Positions 41,614-50,204 of a DNA stretch of 64,000 nt are shown here, piece after piece. Every line of letters begins with the position of its first letter. Position 1 is the first letter of the stretch. Made by a program: the position numbers and the translations under genes. The stretch covers positions 1 to 64,000 of the forward strand of contig JADIZV010000003.1 in NCBI GenBank assembly GCA_016704565.1, written 5' to 3'. Source of the stretch: Candidatus Phosphoribacter baldrii (GTDB taxonomy: Bacteria > Actinomycetota > Actinomycetes > Actinomycetales > Dermatophilaceae). Below the pieces are notes generated by a model. The model did not search any database. It saw only the letters and a program-made list of their open reading frames with translations, and was not told the origin of the DNA.

Positions 41614-43728
41614 ATGGGACGTCATCGCATCCCGGCTCGCGACGTGCGCGCTCGGGTCCATTGGCTTGGGGTGACCACGGTCATGGCCGTGCTGGTCGGT
41701 GCCATGCTGGTCGAGGGTTACCTCCATCATGTCCATGGGGTCCTTGACGATTCGACGATCGTCCACGGCACGACCGTGACCGTCCCGGTGACGGTCTCCA
41801 ACGGCGGTCCGATCATCGATGATCGACATGGCACGGTCGAGACGGCCGGCGTGCTGGAGCGCACGATCGCGCTGACGTTCGACGACGGCCCGGATCCCAC
41901 GTGGACTCCTCAGGTGCTGGAGGTGCTCAAGCGTCACGGTGCCAAGGCCACGTTCTTCGTCGTCGGCACGGCGGCGATCGACCATCCGGAGCTTCTCAGA
42001 CAGATCGTTGCGCAGGGTCACGACATCGGTGTCCATTCGATGACCCACCCGGATCTCGGTGGGCTGCCTGGTTGGCAGGCCGACCTAGAACTGCGCGCCG
42101 CCCAGGCCGCCGTGATTGATGCCGTGGGCCGACGAACCCCCCTGTTCCGGCCGCCGTACAGTTCAGAGAACAGCGCCGTCGACGATGTGCAATGGCGCGG
42201 GATCACCGCGGCCGGTCGACAGGGCTACCTGACCGTCCTGTCGACCACCGACGGCAAGGACTGGTCTGCGGCCGACGCTCGGACAATCGCCAGGCTTGCG
42301 ACCCCGACTGCTCCGGCGGGTGCGGTGGCCCTCCTGCACGACGGCGGCGGGGACCGCTCCCGCACGGTGGCGGCCCTGGACCAGCTCATTCCGGCGCTGG
42401 AGCGTCAGGGCTATCGGTTCACGACCGTCAGTGACGCTTTGGGCGAGGTCGGCGGTATGCAACCGGTGAGTTCGCGGGACCAACTCTGGGCGGGCGTACT
42501 GGTGAATACATTCCGGGCATCCGCCGGGGCGTTGTCCGCGGTCCGTCTGCTGCTCACCCTCGTTGGCGTCCTCAGCGTGGTGCGGATCCTGTTGCTGGTG
42601 GTGTCGGCTCGTCGGCACGACGCACAGCGACGAGGTGTGGTTCGAGCCGACGTGACCGAACCGGTGAGCATCATCGTCCCGGCCTACAACGAGTCGGCGG
42701 GGATTGAAGCGGCGGTCAGATCGTTCGTGGCTTCTGACCATCCAGTTGAGGTGATCGTCGTGGACGATGGGTCGACAGATGGAACTGCTGACCTCGTCGA
42801 GTCGCTGCATCTCCCTGGCGTGCGGGTCGTGCGCCAAGAGAATGCCGGGAAACCAGCCGCCCTGACGACCGGGCTGCGACTGTCGACGCACAATCTGGTG
42901 GTCATGGTCGACGGCGACACGGTCTTCGAGACGACGACGGTCCGTCGGCTCGTCCAGCCTTTCGCTGACCCGGAGGTCGGTGCGATCTCGGGTAACGCCA
43001 AAGTGGTTAATCGTGAGGGGCTCCTCGGCAAGTGGCAGCACATCGAGTACGTCATCGGATTCAACCTGGACCGTCGACTGTTCGACCTCGGGCGTTGTAT
43101 GCCGACAGTCCCGGGAGCCGTGGGCGCGTTCCGGCGCCATGCGGTTCTTGAGCTCGGCGGTGTCCCCGGTGACACGCTTGCCGAAGACACCGACCTCACG
43201 ATGGCGATGAATCGCGCCGGATGGCGGGTGATCTACGAACAGCGAGCTCGCGCCTGGACCGAAGCTCCGGCAAACCTGGGAGCCCTGTGGCGTCAGCGCT
43301 ACCGTTGGTGCTACGGGACGCTCCAAGCGATGTGGAAACATCGGGGCGCTGTGTTGCAGGACGGTCCAGGCGGACGCTTCGGGCGCCGCGGGCTGACCTA
43401 CTTGCTGCTCTTCCAGGTGATGTTGCCGCTGTTGGGCCCGGTCGTTGACGTCTTCGCGGCATACGGGCTGATCTTCCTGGACCGGACACTCTTCGTGGCC
43501 TTGGGCGTGGGGATTCTCGTGGTGAACCTCGCGGTTGGGGCCTATGCATTCCGTCTGGACAACGAGCGACTCAGGCCGCTTCTCACCCTGCCCTTGCAGC
43601 AGTTCGTCTATCGCCAACTGATGTACCTCGTGGTCATCCAGTCGGTCTTCACTGCGTTGGCCGGCACCCGGCTGCGCTGGCAACGGATGGAACGCTACGG
43701 CAGCCTCCGGGTTCCGGCACGGGTCTGA
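41614..43728 (+). CDS. bifunctional polysaccharide deacetylase (NodB) / family 2 glycosyltransferase
   Basis: 704 residues. After an N-terminal helix (residues about 18-34) comes a NodB-type deacetylase: ALTFDDGPDPTW (catalytic and metal Asp), ATFFVVG, HDIGVHSMTHPDL (metal His) and LFRPPYSSEN. A central helix near 305-330 leads to a processive GT2 domain: SIIVPAYNESAG, VVDDGSTDGT, VVMVDGDTVFE, EDTDLTMAMNRAG (the base Asp region) and LWRQRYRWCYGTLQ (QxxRW), with further C-terminal helices. It probably makes and partly N-deacetylates an amino-sugar polymer, as poly-N-acetylglucosamine or chitin-like synthases do. The product is not determined. Ends before a strong terminator. Confidence 0.92.
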   Translation: MGRHRIPARDVRARVHWLGVTTVMAVLVGAMLVEGYLHHVHGVLDDSTIVHGTTVTVPVTVSNGGPIIDDRHGTVETAGVLERTIALTFDDGPDPTWTPQVLEVLKRHGAKATFFVVGTAAIDHPELLRQIVAQGHDIGVHSMTHPDLGGLPGWQADLELRAAQAAVIDAVGRRTPLFRPPYSSENSAVDDVQWRGITAAGRQGYLTVLSTTDGKDWSAADARTIARLATPTAPAGAVALLHDGGGDRSRTVAALDQLIPALERQGYRFTTVSDALGEVGGMQPVSSRDQLWAGVLVNTFRASAGALSAVRLLLTLVGVLSVVRILLLVVSARRHDAQRRGVVRADVTEPVSIIVPAYNESAGIEAAVRSFVASDHPVEVIVVDDGSTDGTADLVESLHLPGVRVVRQENAGKPAALTTGLRLSTHNLVVMVDGDTVFETTTVRRLVQPFADPEVGAISGNAKVVNREGLLGKWQHIEYVIGFNLDRRLFDLGRCMPTVPGAVGAFRRHAVLELGGVPGDTLAEDTDLTMAMNRAGWRVIYEQRARAWTEAPANLGALWRQRYRWCYGTLQAMWKHRGAVLQDGPGGRFGRRGLTYLLLFQVMLPLLGPVVDVFAAYGLIFLDRTLFVALGVGILVVNLAVGAYAFRLDNERLRPLLTLPLQQFVYRQLMYLVVIQSVFTALAGTRLRWQRMERYGSLRVPARV

Positions 43729-43797
43729 CCCGAGGCCAGGTCCTCGGGATGCTCGGTCCCGGTGGGGGATGGCCGAGCATGACAGTGGGGCGGGGCA

Positions 43798-43837
43798 TGA
43801 CAGTGGGGCGGGGCCAATCGGCCCCGCCCCACTGTCA
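43798..43837. terminator. perfect 18-bp hairpin between convergent genes (bidirectional terminator)
   Basis: TGACAGTGGGGCGGGGCC (43798-43815), loop AATC, then its exact complement (43820-43837). An additional direct copy of the left arm, TGACAGTGGGGCGGGGC, lies at 43780-43796. The site sits between the NodB-GT2 gene and livF. Confidence 0.85.
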
Positions 43838-43845
43838 CGTTCGTG

Positions 43846-44559
43846 TCAGTCTTCGCCGAGATATGCCTTGCGGACAGCGTCGCTGTGCAGGAGGTCATGA
43901 CCGGTGCCCTCCAGGACGATGTGCCCCACTTCGAGCACATATCCCTTGTCGGCCAATTTGAGGGCCGCGCGGGCGTTCTGCTCGACGAGCAGGATGGTCG
44001 TCCCCTGGCTCTGCAAGGTCTTCACCGTGGACATGATGCGCTGCATCATGATCGGTGACAAACCCATCGACGGCTCGTCGAGCATGAGCAACTTTGGGCG
44101 GCTCATCATGGCCCGGCCCATGGCGAGCATCTGCTGCTCCCCGCCGGAGAACGTGCCCGCAGGTTGCTTCGAGCGCTCCCCGAGGATGGGGAACAAGTCG
44201 TATGCCGCCTGAAGGTCGTCCTTGATGCTGCCGTCTGAACGCGAGAAGGCTCCCAGCAGGAGATTCTCCTCAACAGACATCCGCGGGAAGATCCGCCGAC
44301 CCTCGGGGCTGTGGGCAAGCCCCAACGTGACGATCTCGTGAGCGGGCACGCCATCAAGACGCTTGCCCTCGAAGTGGATCTGTCCGCCGGCCGGCTTGAT
44401 GAGGCCGGAGATGGTCCGCAGGGTCGTTGTCTTGCCTGCACCGTTGGTGCCGATGAGGCAGACGACCTCGCCTTGGCCGACGGTGAAACTGATCCCCTTG
44501 ACGGCTTCGATCTTGCCGTAGGAGACCCGCAGGTCACGGACCTCAAGCATCGCGCTCAT
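43846..44559 (-). CDS. livF: branched-chain amino acid ABC transporter ATP-binding protein LivF
   Basis: 237 residues. It has Walker A GTNGAGKTTTLRT, signature FSGGEQQMLAMGRAMMSRPKLLMLDEPSMGLSP (signature plus Walker B) and the His switch region LLVEQNARAAL; MLEVRDLRVSYGKIEAVKGISF at the start and VLEGTGHDLLHSDAVRKAYLG at the end are typical LivF. It powers uptake of branched-chain or related amino acids together with LivG. The start overlaps the livG stop (ATGA). It is the last gene of the liv operon, ending before the 43.8-kb terminator. Confidence 0.94.
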   Translation of the reverse strand: MSAMLEVRDLRVSYGKIEAVKGISFTVGQGEVVCLIGTNGAGKTTTLRTISGLIKPAGGQIHFEGKRLDGVPAHEIVTLGLAHSPEGRRIFPRMSVEENLLLGAFSRSDGSIKDDLQAAYDLFPILGERSKQPAGTFSGGEQQMLAMGRAMMSRPKLLMLDEPSMGLSPIMMQRIMSTVKTLQSQGTTILLVEQNARAALKLADKGYVLEVGHIVLEGTGHDLLHSDAVRKAYLGED

Positions 44560-45404
44560 GCGTGATCCTCCTTGGCTGCCTCTTCTTCGAGCTCGTCCTC
44601 ATCGGGCTTGCCGATGTAGGCCTCGATGACCCGGGGATCGCTTTGCACGACGTGCGGGCTGCCCTCGATGAGGGTTTCACCCCGGACGAGACACAGCACT
44701 CGGTCGCACAGACTGAAGATGAACCGCATATCGTGCTCGATGACGACGACCGCCAGGCCCATGTCGCGGATCCGGAAGATCAGCTGCTTGGCCTCCTCGG
44801 TCTCCTTGGGGTTCATACCTGCCGTCGGCTCGTCAAGCAGGATGAGCTTCGGGTCGGTGGCCAGGGCTCGAGCAATCTCCAGTCGGCGTTGGTCGCCATA
44901 GGGGAGGTTGCGGGCGAGGTGCTCACTCGTTCGACCCAGACCGACGAAGTTGAGCAACTCCTGGGCGCGCGCCCGGGTGGCTTCCTCCTCGCGTCGGAAC
45001 TTCGGGCCGCGCACGATCGAGGTGAGGGCCATCGCGCTGGTCCGGCAGTAGCGGCCTACCATGACGTTTTCCAGAGCTGTCATGTTCGCGAACAAGCGAA
45101 TGTTCTGGAACGTGCGTGCCATGCCAGCCTGGACCACCGCGCGAGGCTTCGGCGGGAGGACGGTCCCTTCGAACTTGACCTGCCCCTCGGTCGGCTTGTA
45201 CATGCCCGTGAGACAGTTGAAGAAGGTCGTCTTGCCTGCGCCATTGGGTCCAATCAACCCGACGATCTCACCCTGGTTTACCCGCAGGTCGACGTTGTTG
45301 ACGGCTGTCAGACCACCGAAGCGCATGACCACGCCGGTGGCTTCCAAAACCGGCGACCCAGTGGGTGCCGCGGCCGCGGGACGCTCGGGAGCGCTAGTGG
45401 TCAT
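44556..45404 (-). CDS. livG: branched-chain amino acid ABC transporter ATP-binding protein LivG
   Basis: 282 residues: Walker A GPNGAGKTTFFNCLTG, signature LPYGDQRRLEIARALATDPKLILLDEPTAGMNPKE and EHDMRFIFSLCDRVLCL. The family-specific extended insert (TFQNIRLFANMTALENVMVGRY) marks LivG rather than LivF. It has an acidic C terminus (EDELEEEAAKED). It overlaps livM by 4 bp on one side and livF by 4 bp on the other. Confidence 0.94.
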   Translation of the reverse strand: MTTSAPERPAAAAPTGSPVLEATGVVMRFGGLTAVNNVDLRVNQGEIVGLIGPNGAGKTTFFNCLTGMYKPTEGQVKFEGTVLPPKPRAVVQAGMARTFQNIRLFANMTALENVMVGRYCRTSAMALTSIVRGPKFRREEEATRARAQELLNFVGLGRTSEHLARNLPYGDQRRLEIARALATDPKLILLDEPTAGMNPKETEEAKQLIFRIRDMGLAVVVIEHDMRFIFSLCDRVLCLVRGETLIEGSPHVVQSDPRVIEAYIGKPDEDELEEEAAKEDHA

Positions 45405-47110
45405 GCCCGTCCCTCCATGGGTGTCACGGCCTCGATATGGGCGTCCTCGATGCGTTCGGCCAGGTCCGCATCATCCTCATGGAACTCCAAGGCCCGTCGC
45501 TGGCTTGGCACCAGACCCTCGGGGCGGAACCGCATCATGAGAACGAGGAGCAGACCAAAGGTGAGCAGTCGGTAGTCGGCCACGAACCGCAGCTTCTCCG
45601 GCAGCAGCTTGAGCACGGTCGCACCGACGAGGACGCCGGCCACCGTCCCCATGCCACCGAGGACGATCGCGGCCAAGAGGAACGCAGACTCGAGGAAGAT
45701 GTACTGGTCGGGCGTCACCGACACATCCTGGTGCGCCTTGATCGACCCGGCCATCCCCGCGAGGAAGGCGCCGCCAGCGAAGGCGAAGAGCTTGAGCCCG
45801 AAGACGTTGACGCCCATGGCTTCAGCAGCCTTCTCGTCCTCGCGGATGGCGACCCAGCCCCGGCCGATCCGGCTGTTGTTGAGCCGGGTGAAGACGGTGA
45901 TGATGATGGCGGCCACGACCAGGAGCAGGAAGTAGTAATTGGCGAACCGGCCCAACGGGATGCCAAGAACGTTGTGTGTGTCACCGAAGTTGAACGACCC
46001 GATCTCCAACTCGGGGATGCCGGGAATGCCGTTCGGGCCGTTGGTGAGGTCCGGTCCGTTGTTGCCGTCGAGGTTGTTGACGGTGAGCCGGAAGATCTCT
46101 CCGAAGGCCAGCGTGACGATGGCCAGATAGTCACCGGACACCCGAAGGGTGGGCGAACCGATGATGAGGCCGAGCGCCGACGACACGATGGCCGAGATGA
46201 TGACGACGACGAGGAACGGCGGCTTCCACCCGATGTTGGCAAACGCCGAATGCGACATCATCGCCGACACATAGGCACCCGCCCCGAGGAACGCGATATA
46301 TCCGAGGTCGAGCAGACCGGCCAGTCCGACGACGATGTTGAGGCCCAACGCGGTCGTGGCGAAGATAAGCACCTGGGTCGCGATCGACATGTTGGCGTCC
46401 GAGCCGTTCTGGGTGAACGGGAAGAGGAACGCCACGGCGAAGGCCCCCAGCATGATGACTCGGCGGTTGCGCTGGGCGATGACGCCGAACCAGGAGAACA
46501 GGCCCGCCCGAGCCAGCGCGACCACCAGACCGGCCAAGAACAGCAGGAAGAGCGAGAACACCGTCCCGTCTTCTTGCCCGAGGGCGTATGCCGCACCGAA
46601 GAGCACAACGGTCAGCATGGCGACGATGACGAGGATCTCGACCCACGACGGAAGGTGGACGGTGATCGGGTCGACCGTGGGGTCCGACGGCATACGGAAA
46701 CTGCCGGCGACCATGGCGAGTGCGCCGACGAGCGTGACGAAAACGCCTGGGTCAGCGTTAGCGAGGCCCGGAGCCTGCAGACCGATGACAATCACCACGA
46801 GCACCATGAAGGCCGCGGCCGTCACCGAGAGGGCCCGCAGCCCCCGTGCGCTGTCGAGCAGCTTGTGGGCCCCGGGGAAGAGCCCCTTGCGCAACAAGAG
46901 GAAGAACAGGCCAAGGACGCCGACGATGATCATGAAGATCTGGATCGCGCCTGGGAAGAAGTTGACCGAGAGGTTGCCCAGGAGTGCGGGAACGTAGGAC
47001 CAGGACAAGAAGCACCCGATGATGAGCAGCGCTACGCCTACGAGGGTGATGAGCCACTGGCTGCTGGGACGGGGGTTGGAGACGGCGGCGGTGGTCTGGG
47101 AGGTGGTCAT
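45401..47110 (-). CDS. livM: branched-chain amino acid ABC transporter permease LivM, N-terminally extended
   Basis: 569 residues from ATG 47108-47110. The C-terminal 330 residues are a normal LivM permease (LNIVVGLAGLLDLGYIAFLGAGAY, AIVTLAFGEIFRL, GRGWVAIREDEKAAEAMG, GMAGSIKAHQDVSVTPDQY). The N-terminal about 240 residues add extra membrane helices (WLITLVGVALLIIGCFLSW, FMIIVGVLGLFFLLLRKG, ALSVTAAAFMVLVVIVIGLQ and others) not in the E. coli protein but seen in some actinobacterial LivM. The role of the extension is unknown. It overlaps livH by 4 bp. Confidence 0.93.
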   Translation of the reverse strand: MTTSQTTAAVSNPRPSSQWLITLVGVALLIIGCFLSWSYVPALLGNLSVNFFPGAIQIFMIIVGVLGLFFLLLRKGLFPGAHKLLDSARGLRALSVTAAAFMVLVVIVIGLQAPGLANADPGVFVTLVGALAMVAGSFRMPSDPTVDPITVHLPSWVEILVIVAMLTVVLFGAAYALGQEDGTVFSLFLLFLAGLVVALARAGLFSWFGVIAQRNRRVIMLGAFAVAFLFPFTQNGSDANMSIATQVLIFATTALGLNIVVGLAGLLDLGYIAFLGAGAYVSAMMSHSAFANIGWKPPFLVVVIISAIVSSALGLIIGSPTLRVSGDYLAIVTLAFGEIFRLTVNNLDGNNGPDLTNGPNGIPGIPELEIGSFNFGDTHNVLGIPLGRFANYYFLLLVVAAIIITVFTRLNNSRIGRGWVAIREDEKAAEAMGVNVFGLKLFAFAGGAFLAGMAGSIKAHQDVSVTPDQYIFLESAFLLAAIVLGGMGTVAGVLVGATVLKLLPEKLRFVADYRLLTFGLLLVLMMRFRPEGLVPSQRRALEFHEDDADLAERIEDAHIEAVTPMEGRA

Positions 47111-48030
47111 GCGCGGTCCACCACCCGAGCGCCCATGAGGCCTTGTGGGCGGAACACGAGGACGACGATGAGCAGAACAAAGGCCCACACGTCCTTCCAT
47201 GGCGAACCACCGAAGGTGCCGGGAATGAACTGGACCGCCATGGCTTCGACGACACCCAGGACCAAGCCGCCGACGACGGCGCCGTAGATGTTGCCGATGC
47301 CGCCGAGAACCGCGGCGGTGAAGGCCTTGAGACCGGCCATGAAGCCGATGAAGAAGTCAATGTTGCTGTTCTGCAGGCCCTGGGCGACGCCCGCCACCCC
47401 AGCCAACGCGGCACCGATCGCGAACGCAACCGCGATGATCCGGTCGACGTTGACACCCATGAGGCGCGCGGTATCGGGATCCTGCGACACGGCAAGCATC
47501 CCGCGGCCCATCTTCGTGCGGTTGATGAAGAACCACAGCAGGATCGCGCAGACGACGAGCGCTCCGATGACGAAGACCGCCGACCGACGAACGGTCACCG
47601 GACCGGCCTGGAAAGCGGGTCCGGTCACCATGTCGATTTGGGGGAATGGCAAAGCACTCTTGGCACCCGGGTAGAACAGGCGAACGGCCTCCTGAAGGAA
47701 GACCGAGATCCCGATGGCGGTGATGAGCGGGGCCAGCCGGGGCGCGTGACGCAAGGGCCGGTAGGCCACCCGCTCAAGGATGAGTGCGACCACCACGGCG
47801 GCCAGGACGGCACCGACGATCATGAACGGCAACACCCACAGCCCGAGTTGGCCTTTGAAGAAGATCGTCCACGTCGCCAGTGACCCGAAGGCGCCGATCA
47901 TGAACACCTCGCCGTGGGCGAAGTTGATGAGCTGGACGATTCCATAGACGACGGTGTAGCCGACAGCGATCAGTGCATACAGCGAGCCGAGGGTGATCCC
48001 GTTGAGCAGCTGTTGCAGGAACTGATCCAT
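47107..48030 (-). CDS. livH: branched-chain amino acid ABC transporter permease LivH
   Basis: 307 residues from ATG 48028-48030, right after AGGAGGTGAC, an almost perfect ribosome site. The integral membrane pattern and LivH motifs are clear: QQLLNGITLGSLYALIAVGYTVVYGIVQLINFAHGEVFM, SQDPDTARLMGVNVDRII (the EAA-like loop) and AGLKAFTAAVLGGIGNIYGAVVGG. It forms the channel with LivM. It is the first gene of the permease-ATPase block, about 170 bp downstream of livJ. Confidence 0.95.
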   Translation of the reverse strand: MDQFLQQLLNGITLGSLYALIAVGYTVVYGIVQLINFAHGEVFMIGAFGSLATWTIFFKGQLGLWVLPFMIVGAVLAAVVVALILERVAYRPLRHAPRLAPLITAIGISVFLQEAVRLFYPGAKSALPFPQIDMVTGPAFQAGPVTVRRSAVFVIGALVVCAILLWFFINRTKMGRGMLAVSQDPDTARLMGVNVDRIIAVAFAIGAALAGVAGVAQGLQNSNIDFFIGFMAGLKAFTAAVLGGIGNIYGAVVGGLVLGVVEAMAVQFIPGTFGGSPWKDVWAFVLLIVVLVFRPQGLMGARVVDRA

Positions 48031-48129
48031 GTCACCTCCTGGGGACGAGACGGTGGCGGTGCGAGGTGTGTCGCTCGACCGGTGACGGGGTGCGTTCCGG
48101 CGTGAGGGCGTAAGGCGAGAGTGTGGCAG

Positions 48130-48165
48130 CACACAGGGGCGAGCGCTAGGGCTCGCCCCTGTGTG
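48130..48165. terminator. 15-bp hairpin between livJ and livH
   Basis: CACACAGGGGCGAGC (48130-48144), loop GCTAGG, and its exact complement (48151-48165), just past the livJ stop on the minus strand. It may be an attenuating terminator letting the binding protein be made in excess over the permeases, a common arrangement. Confidence 0.75.
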
Positions 48166-48197
48166 TCGGACTATTCGGTTCCGGACTTACCGGACCG

Positions 48198-49412
48198 TCA
48201 CTTGAAGGTGTCGGTCTTCGAGGCGATCCACTTGCCGCCGTCGACCTTGTAGACCGTGAGGATCTTGGAGGTCGTGTCGCCGAACTCGTCGAAGGCAACC
48301 TTGCCGGTCACACCGTCGAAGGAGACCTTGCCCAGGGCGGTGAGCTCAGCGGCGCGAGCGGACTTGACGTCCTTGGCGTCCTTGAGCGCCGTCTTGGCGG
48401 CCTCGATGATCGCCTTGGCGGCGTCGTAGGCGTAGCCACCGTAGGCGGCGGCGGGCTCGGCGAAGCCGGCTGCCTTGTACTGGTCGAGGAACTTCCGGCC
48501 GGCCTCGGTCGACTCGGTCGGGGCGCCGACGGAGGTCGAGAGGTCACCGTTGGCCGTCGCGCCAGCGAGTTCCACGTACTTCGGGTCGTAGATGCCGTCG
48601 CCACCCATCAGCGGAACCGACAGGCCCTGGCTCTTCATCTGCTGCGAGAGCGGCCCGGCCTGCGGGTACTCGCCGCCGTAGTAGATCGCGGCCGGGGAGT
48701 TCGGCTTGATCTTGGAGATGACCGCGGAGAAGTCCTTGTCGTTCTCACCGATGGTCTCGGCCGCGACGACCGTGCCGCCGCCCTTCTTGAACTCAACCGT
48801 GAAGGCGTCGACCAGGCCCTGGCCGTAGGTCTTCTTGTCGTGGATCGTCGCGACGCTCTTGATGCCCGCGCCGAGGAGGTACTGGGCCGCGAACGGACCC
48901 TGGACCGCGTCGGTGGTGCAGGTGCGGAAGTAGTTGGTGTAGGGGCGCTTCTTGGCAGCCGCGTCGGCGCCCTGGGTCAGCGTCGGGTTGGTGTTCGCGG
49001 GCGACACCTGAGCAATGTTCGCTGCGGCGAGCACCGGCATCGTCTGCTGGGCGACCGAGGAGTTCAGGGTGCCGACCACGCCGAGAACCGCGTCGTCCGA
49101 CGAGAGCTTGGTGGCGGCGTTCTTGCCGACCTCAGCCTTGGCCTCGTCGTCCTGGGCGGCGAGTTCGAACTTCCAGCCGGGGACCGCGTTGGTCTCGTTG
49201 GCCTGCTTGATGGCCAGGTCGACGGAGTTCTTGATGCCCAGGCCGAGGGCCGACAGGCCACCGGACAGCGGCGCAATGACACCGATCTTGACGGTCTTGG
49301 TGCCACTCCCGGCCGTGCTGGTGGTGCCGGCGTCGCGGCTTCCGCACGCGGAAAGGGCCAGGGCCGCGACCGCGAGGGGCACGCCCAGTCGAACAATGGA
49401 ACGCTGCTGCAC
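48198..49412 (-). CDS. livJ: branched-chain amino acid ABC transporter substrate-binding lipoprotein
   Basis: 404 residues with a lipoprotein signal: MQQRSIVRLGVPLAVAALALSACGS, lipobox LSAC with Cys23. The mature part is a type I periplasmic-binding fold (KIGVIAPLSGGLSALGLGIKNSVDLAIKQAN, AVLGVVGTLNSSVAQQTMPVLAAANIAQVSPAN, AGRKFLDQYKAAGFAEPAAAYGGYAYDAAKAIIEA). It captures the amino acid outside the membrane and delivers it to LivHM. AGGAGG precedes the start. It leads the operon livJ-H-M-G-F. Confidence 0.95.
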   Translation of the reverse strand: MQQRSIVRLGVPLAVAALALSACGSRDAGTTSTAGSGTKTVKIGVIAPLSGGLSALGLGIKNSVDLAIKQANETNAVPGWKFELAAQDDEAKAEVGKNAATKLSSDDAVLGVVGTLNSSVAQQTMPVLAAANIAQVSPANTNPTLTQGADAAAKKRPYTNYFRTCTTDAVQGPFAAQYLLGAGIKSVATIHDKKTYGQGLVDAFTVEFKKGGGTVVAAETIGENDKDFSAVISKIKPNSPAAIYYGGEYPQAGPLSQQMKSQGLSVPLMGGDGIYDPKYVELAGATANGDLSTSVGAPTESTEAGRKFLDQYKAAGFAEPAAAYGGYAYDAAKAIIEAAKTALKDAKDVKSARAAELTALGKVSFDGVTGKVAFDEFGDTTSKILTVYKVDGGKWIASKTDTFK

Positions 49413-49725
49413 AGTTCCTCCTGTGGATCTTTGTCCGGCGCATCCTCCGGACTCCGCGACGACCGCGGACTAGGGTGCAGAGTACGGGTATCCCGCCCCT
49501 GTGTCCCTACCTGGACGCTGGTTGTTCCCGTGTCGTTATGGCATTCGCCCCGGTTTTCGAACAACCCGCTCGTCTGTTGGCCCGGACGAGCGGCATCGGT
49601 ATGCCGTCCGCCCGGTTCCCCTACGACCTTCGGGCAGGGGGTGATGCCCATGAGGACGGGTGGTGGGGAGACGGCATACGGGGCATGCTGGGTGACCGAC
49701 CCGCACGCGAGCTTCCGGAGGAACC
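49413..49725. other. 313-bp divergent intergenic region between livJ and the Rieske gene
   Basis: No gene is supported. It should contain the livJ promoter (minus) and the Rieske promoter (plus). The word CGGTATGCCG occurs at about 49599 and CGGCATAC at about 49672. GGAGGAACC precedes the Rieske ATG. No further structure stands out. Confidence 0.4.
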
Positions 49726-50151
49726 ATGGCCACCGAACCCACCCGACGCACCGTTCTCCAGGCCGCTGGCGCCGTCGGCGCGGCCGCAGCGAGCGCCGGA
49801 ACCCTCGCGGCGTGCGGGAGCGGCACCGCGTCCAACGTCGCGTCCCAGGTGGCAGGGGCCGCATCCCAGGCGGCCGATGCATTGAAGAAGGCCGACATCC
49901 CGGTGGGCGGCGGAAAGGTGATCGGGAAGGTCGTCGTCACGCAGCCCTCGGCGGGCACGTTCAAAGCCTTCAGCGCCGTCTGCACACACCAGGGGTGCAC
50001 GGTGAGCAAGGTCGAGAACAGCAAGATCATCTGTTCGTGTCACAACAGCGTGTTCGACGCGGCTACGGGTGCCGTCGTAAGCGGCCCGGCGTCCAGCCCG
50101 TTGCCCGCGAAGTCGGTCACGGTGTCCGGCGACGGGATCTCCGTCAGCTGA
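49726..50151 (+). CDS. Rieske [2Fe-2S] protein, Tat-exported lipoprotein
   Basis: 141 residues. The N terminus TRRTVLQAAGAVGAAAASAGTLAACGS is a twin-arginine signal ending in a lipobox (LAAC). The Rieske cluster motifs are CTHQGC and CSCHNSVFD (C-x-H...C-x2-H), with GPASSPLPAKSV as the proline loop. Folded with its cluster in the cytoplasm and exported by Tat, it would be a surface-anchored electron carrier. It is not part of a bc1 operon here; related small Rieske lipoproteins accompany uvrC in several actinobacteria. The partner is unknown. Confidence 0.9.
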   Translation: MATEPTRRTVLQAAGAVGAAAASAGTLAACGSGTASNVASQVAGAASQAADALKKADIPVGGGKVIGKVVVTQPSAGTFKAFSAVCTHQGCTVSKVENSKIICSCHNSVFDAATGAVVSGPASSPLPAKSVTVSGDGISVS

Positions 50152-50204
50152 TCGCCACCGGCTGACCGGCGTTCGGTGTGGGCGCCGGCTCCTACAGTGG
50201 GGCC

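Noticed and set aside
41242..42048. Minus-strand frame opposite the stalk and NodB genes
   Set aside because: Val/Asp/Ala-rich shadow of the TTSAS repeats.
45437..47287. Plus-strand frame of about 616 codons opposite livM
   Set aside because: Antisense of membrane codons gives an Asp/Glu/Arg/His-rich translation, a known artefact.
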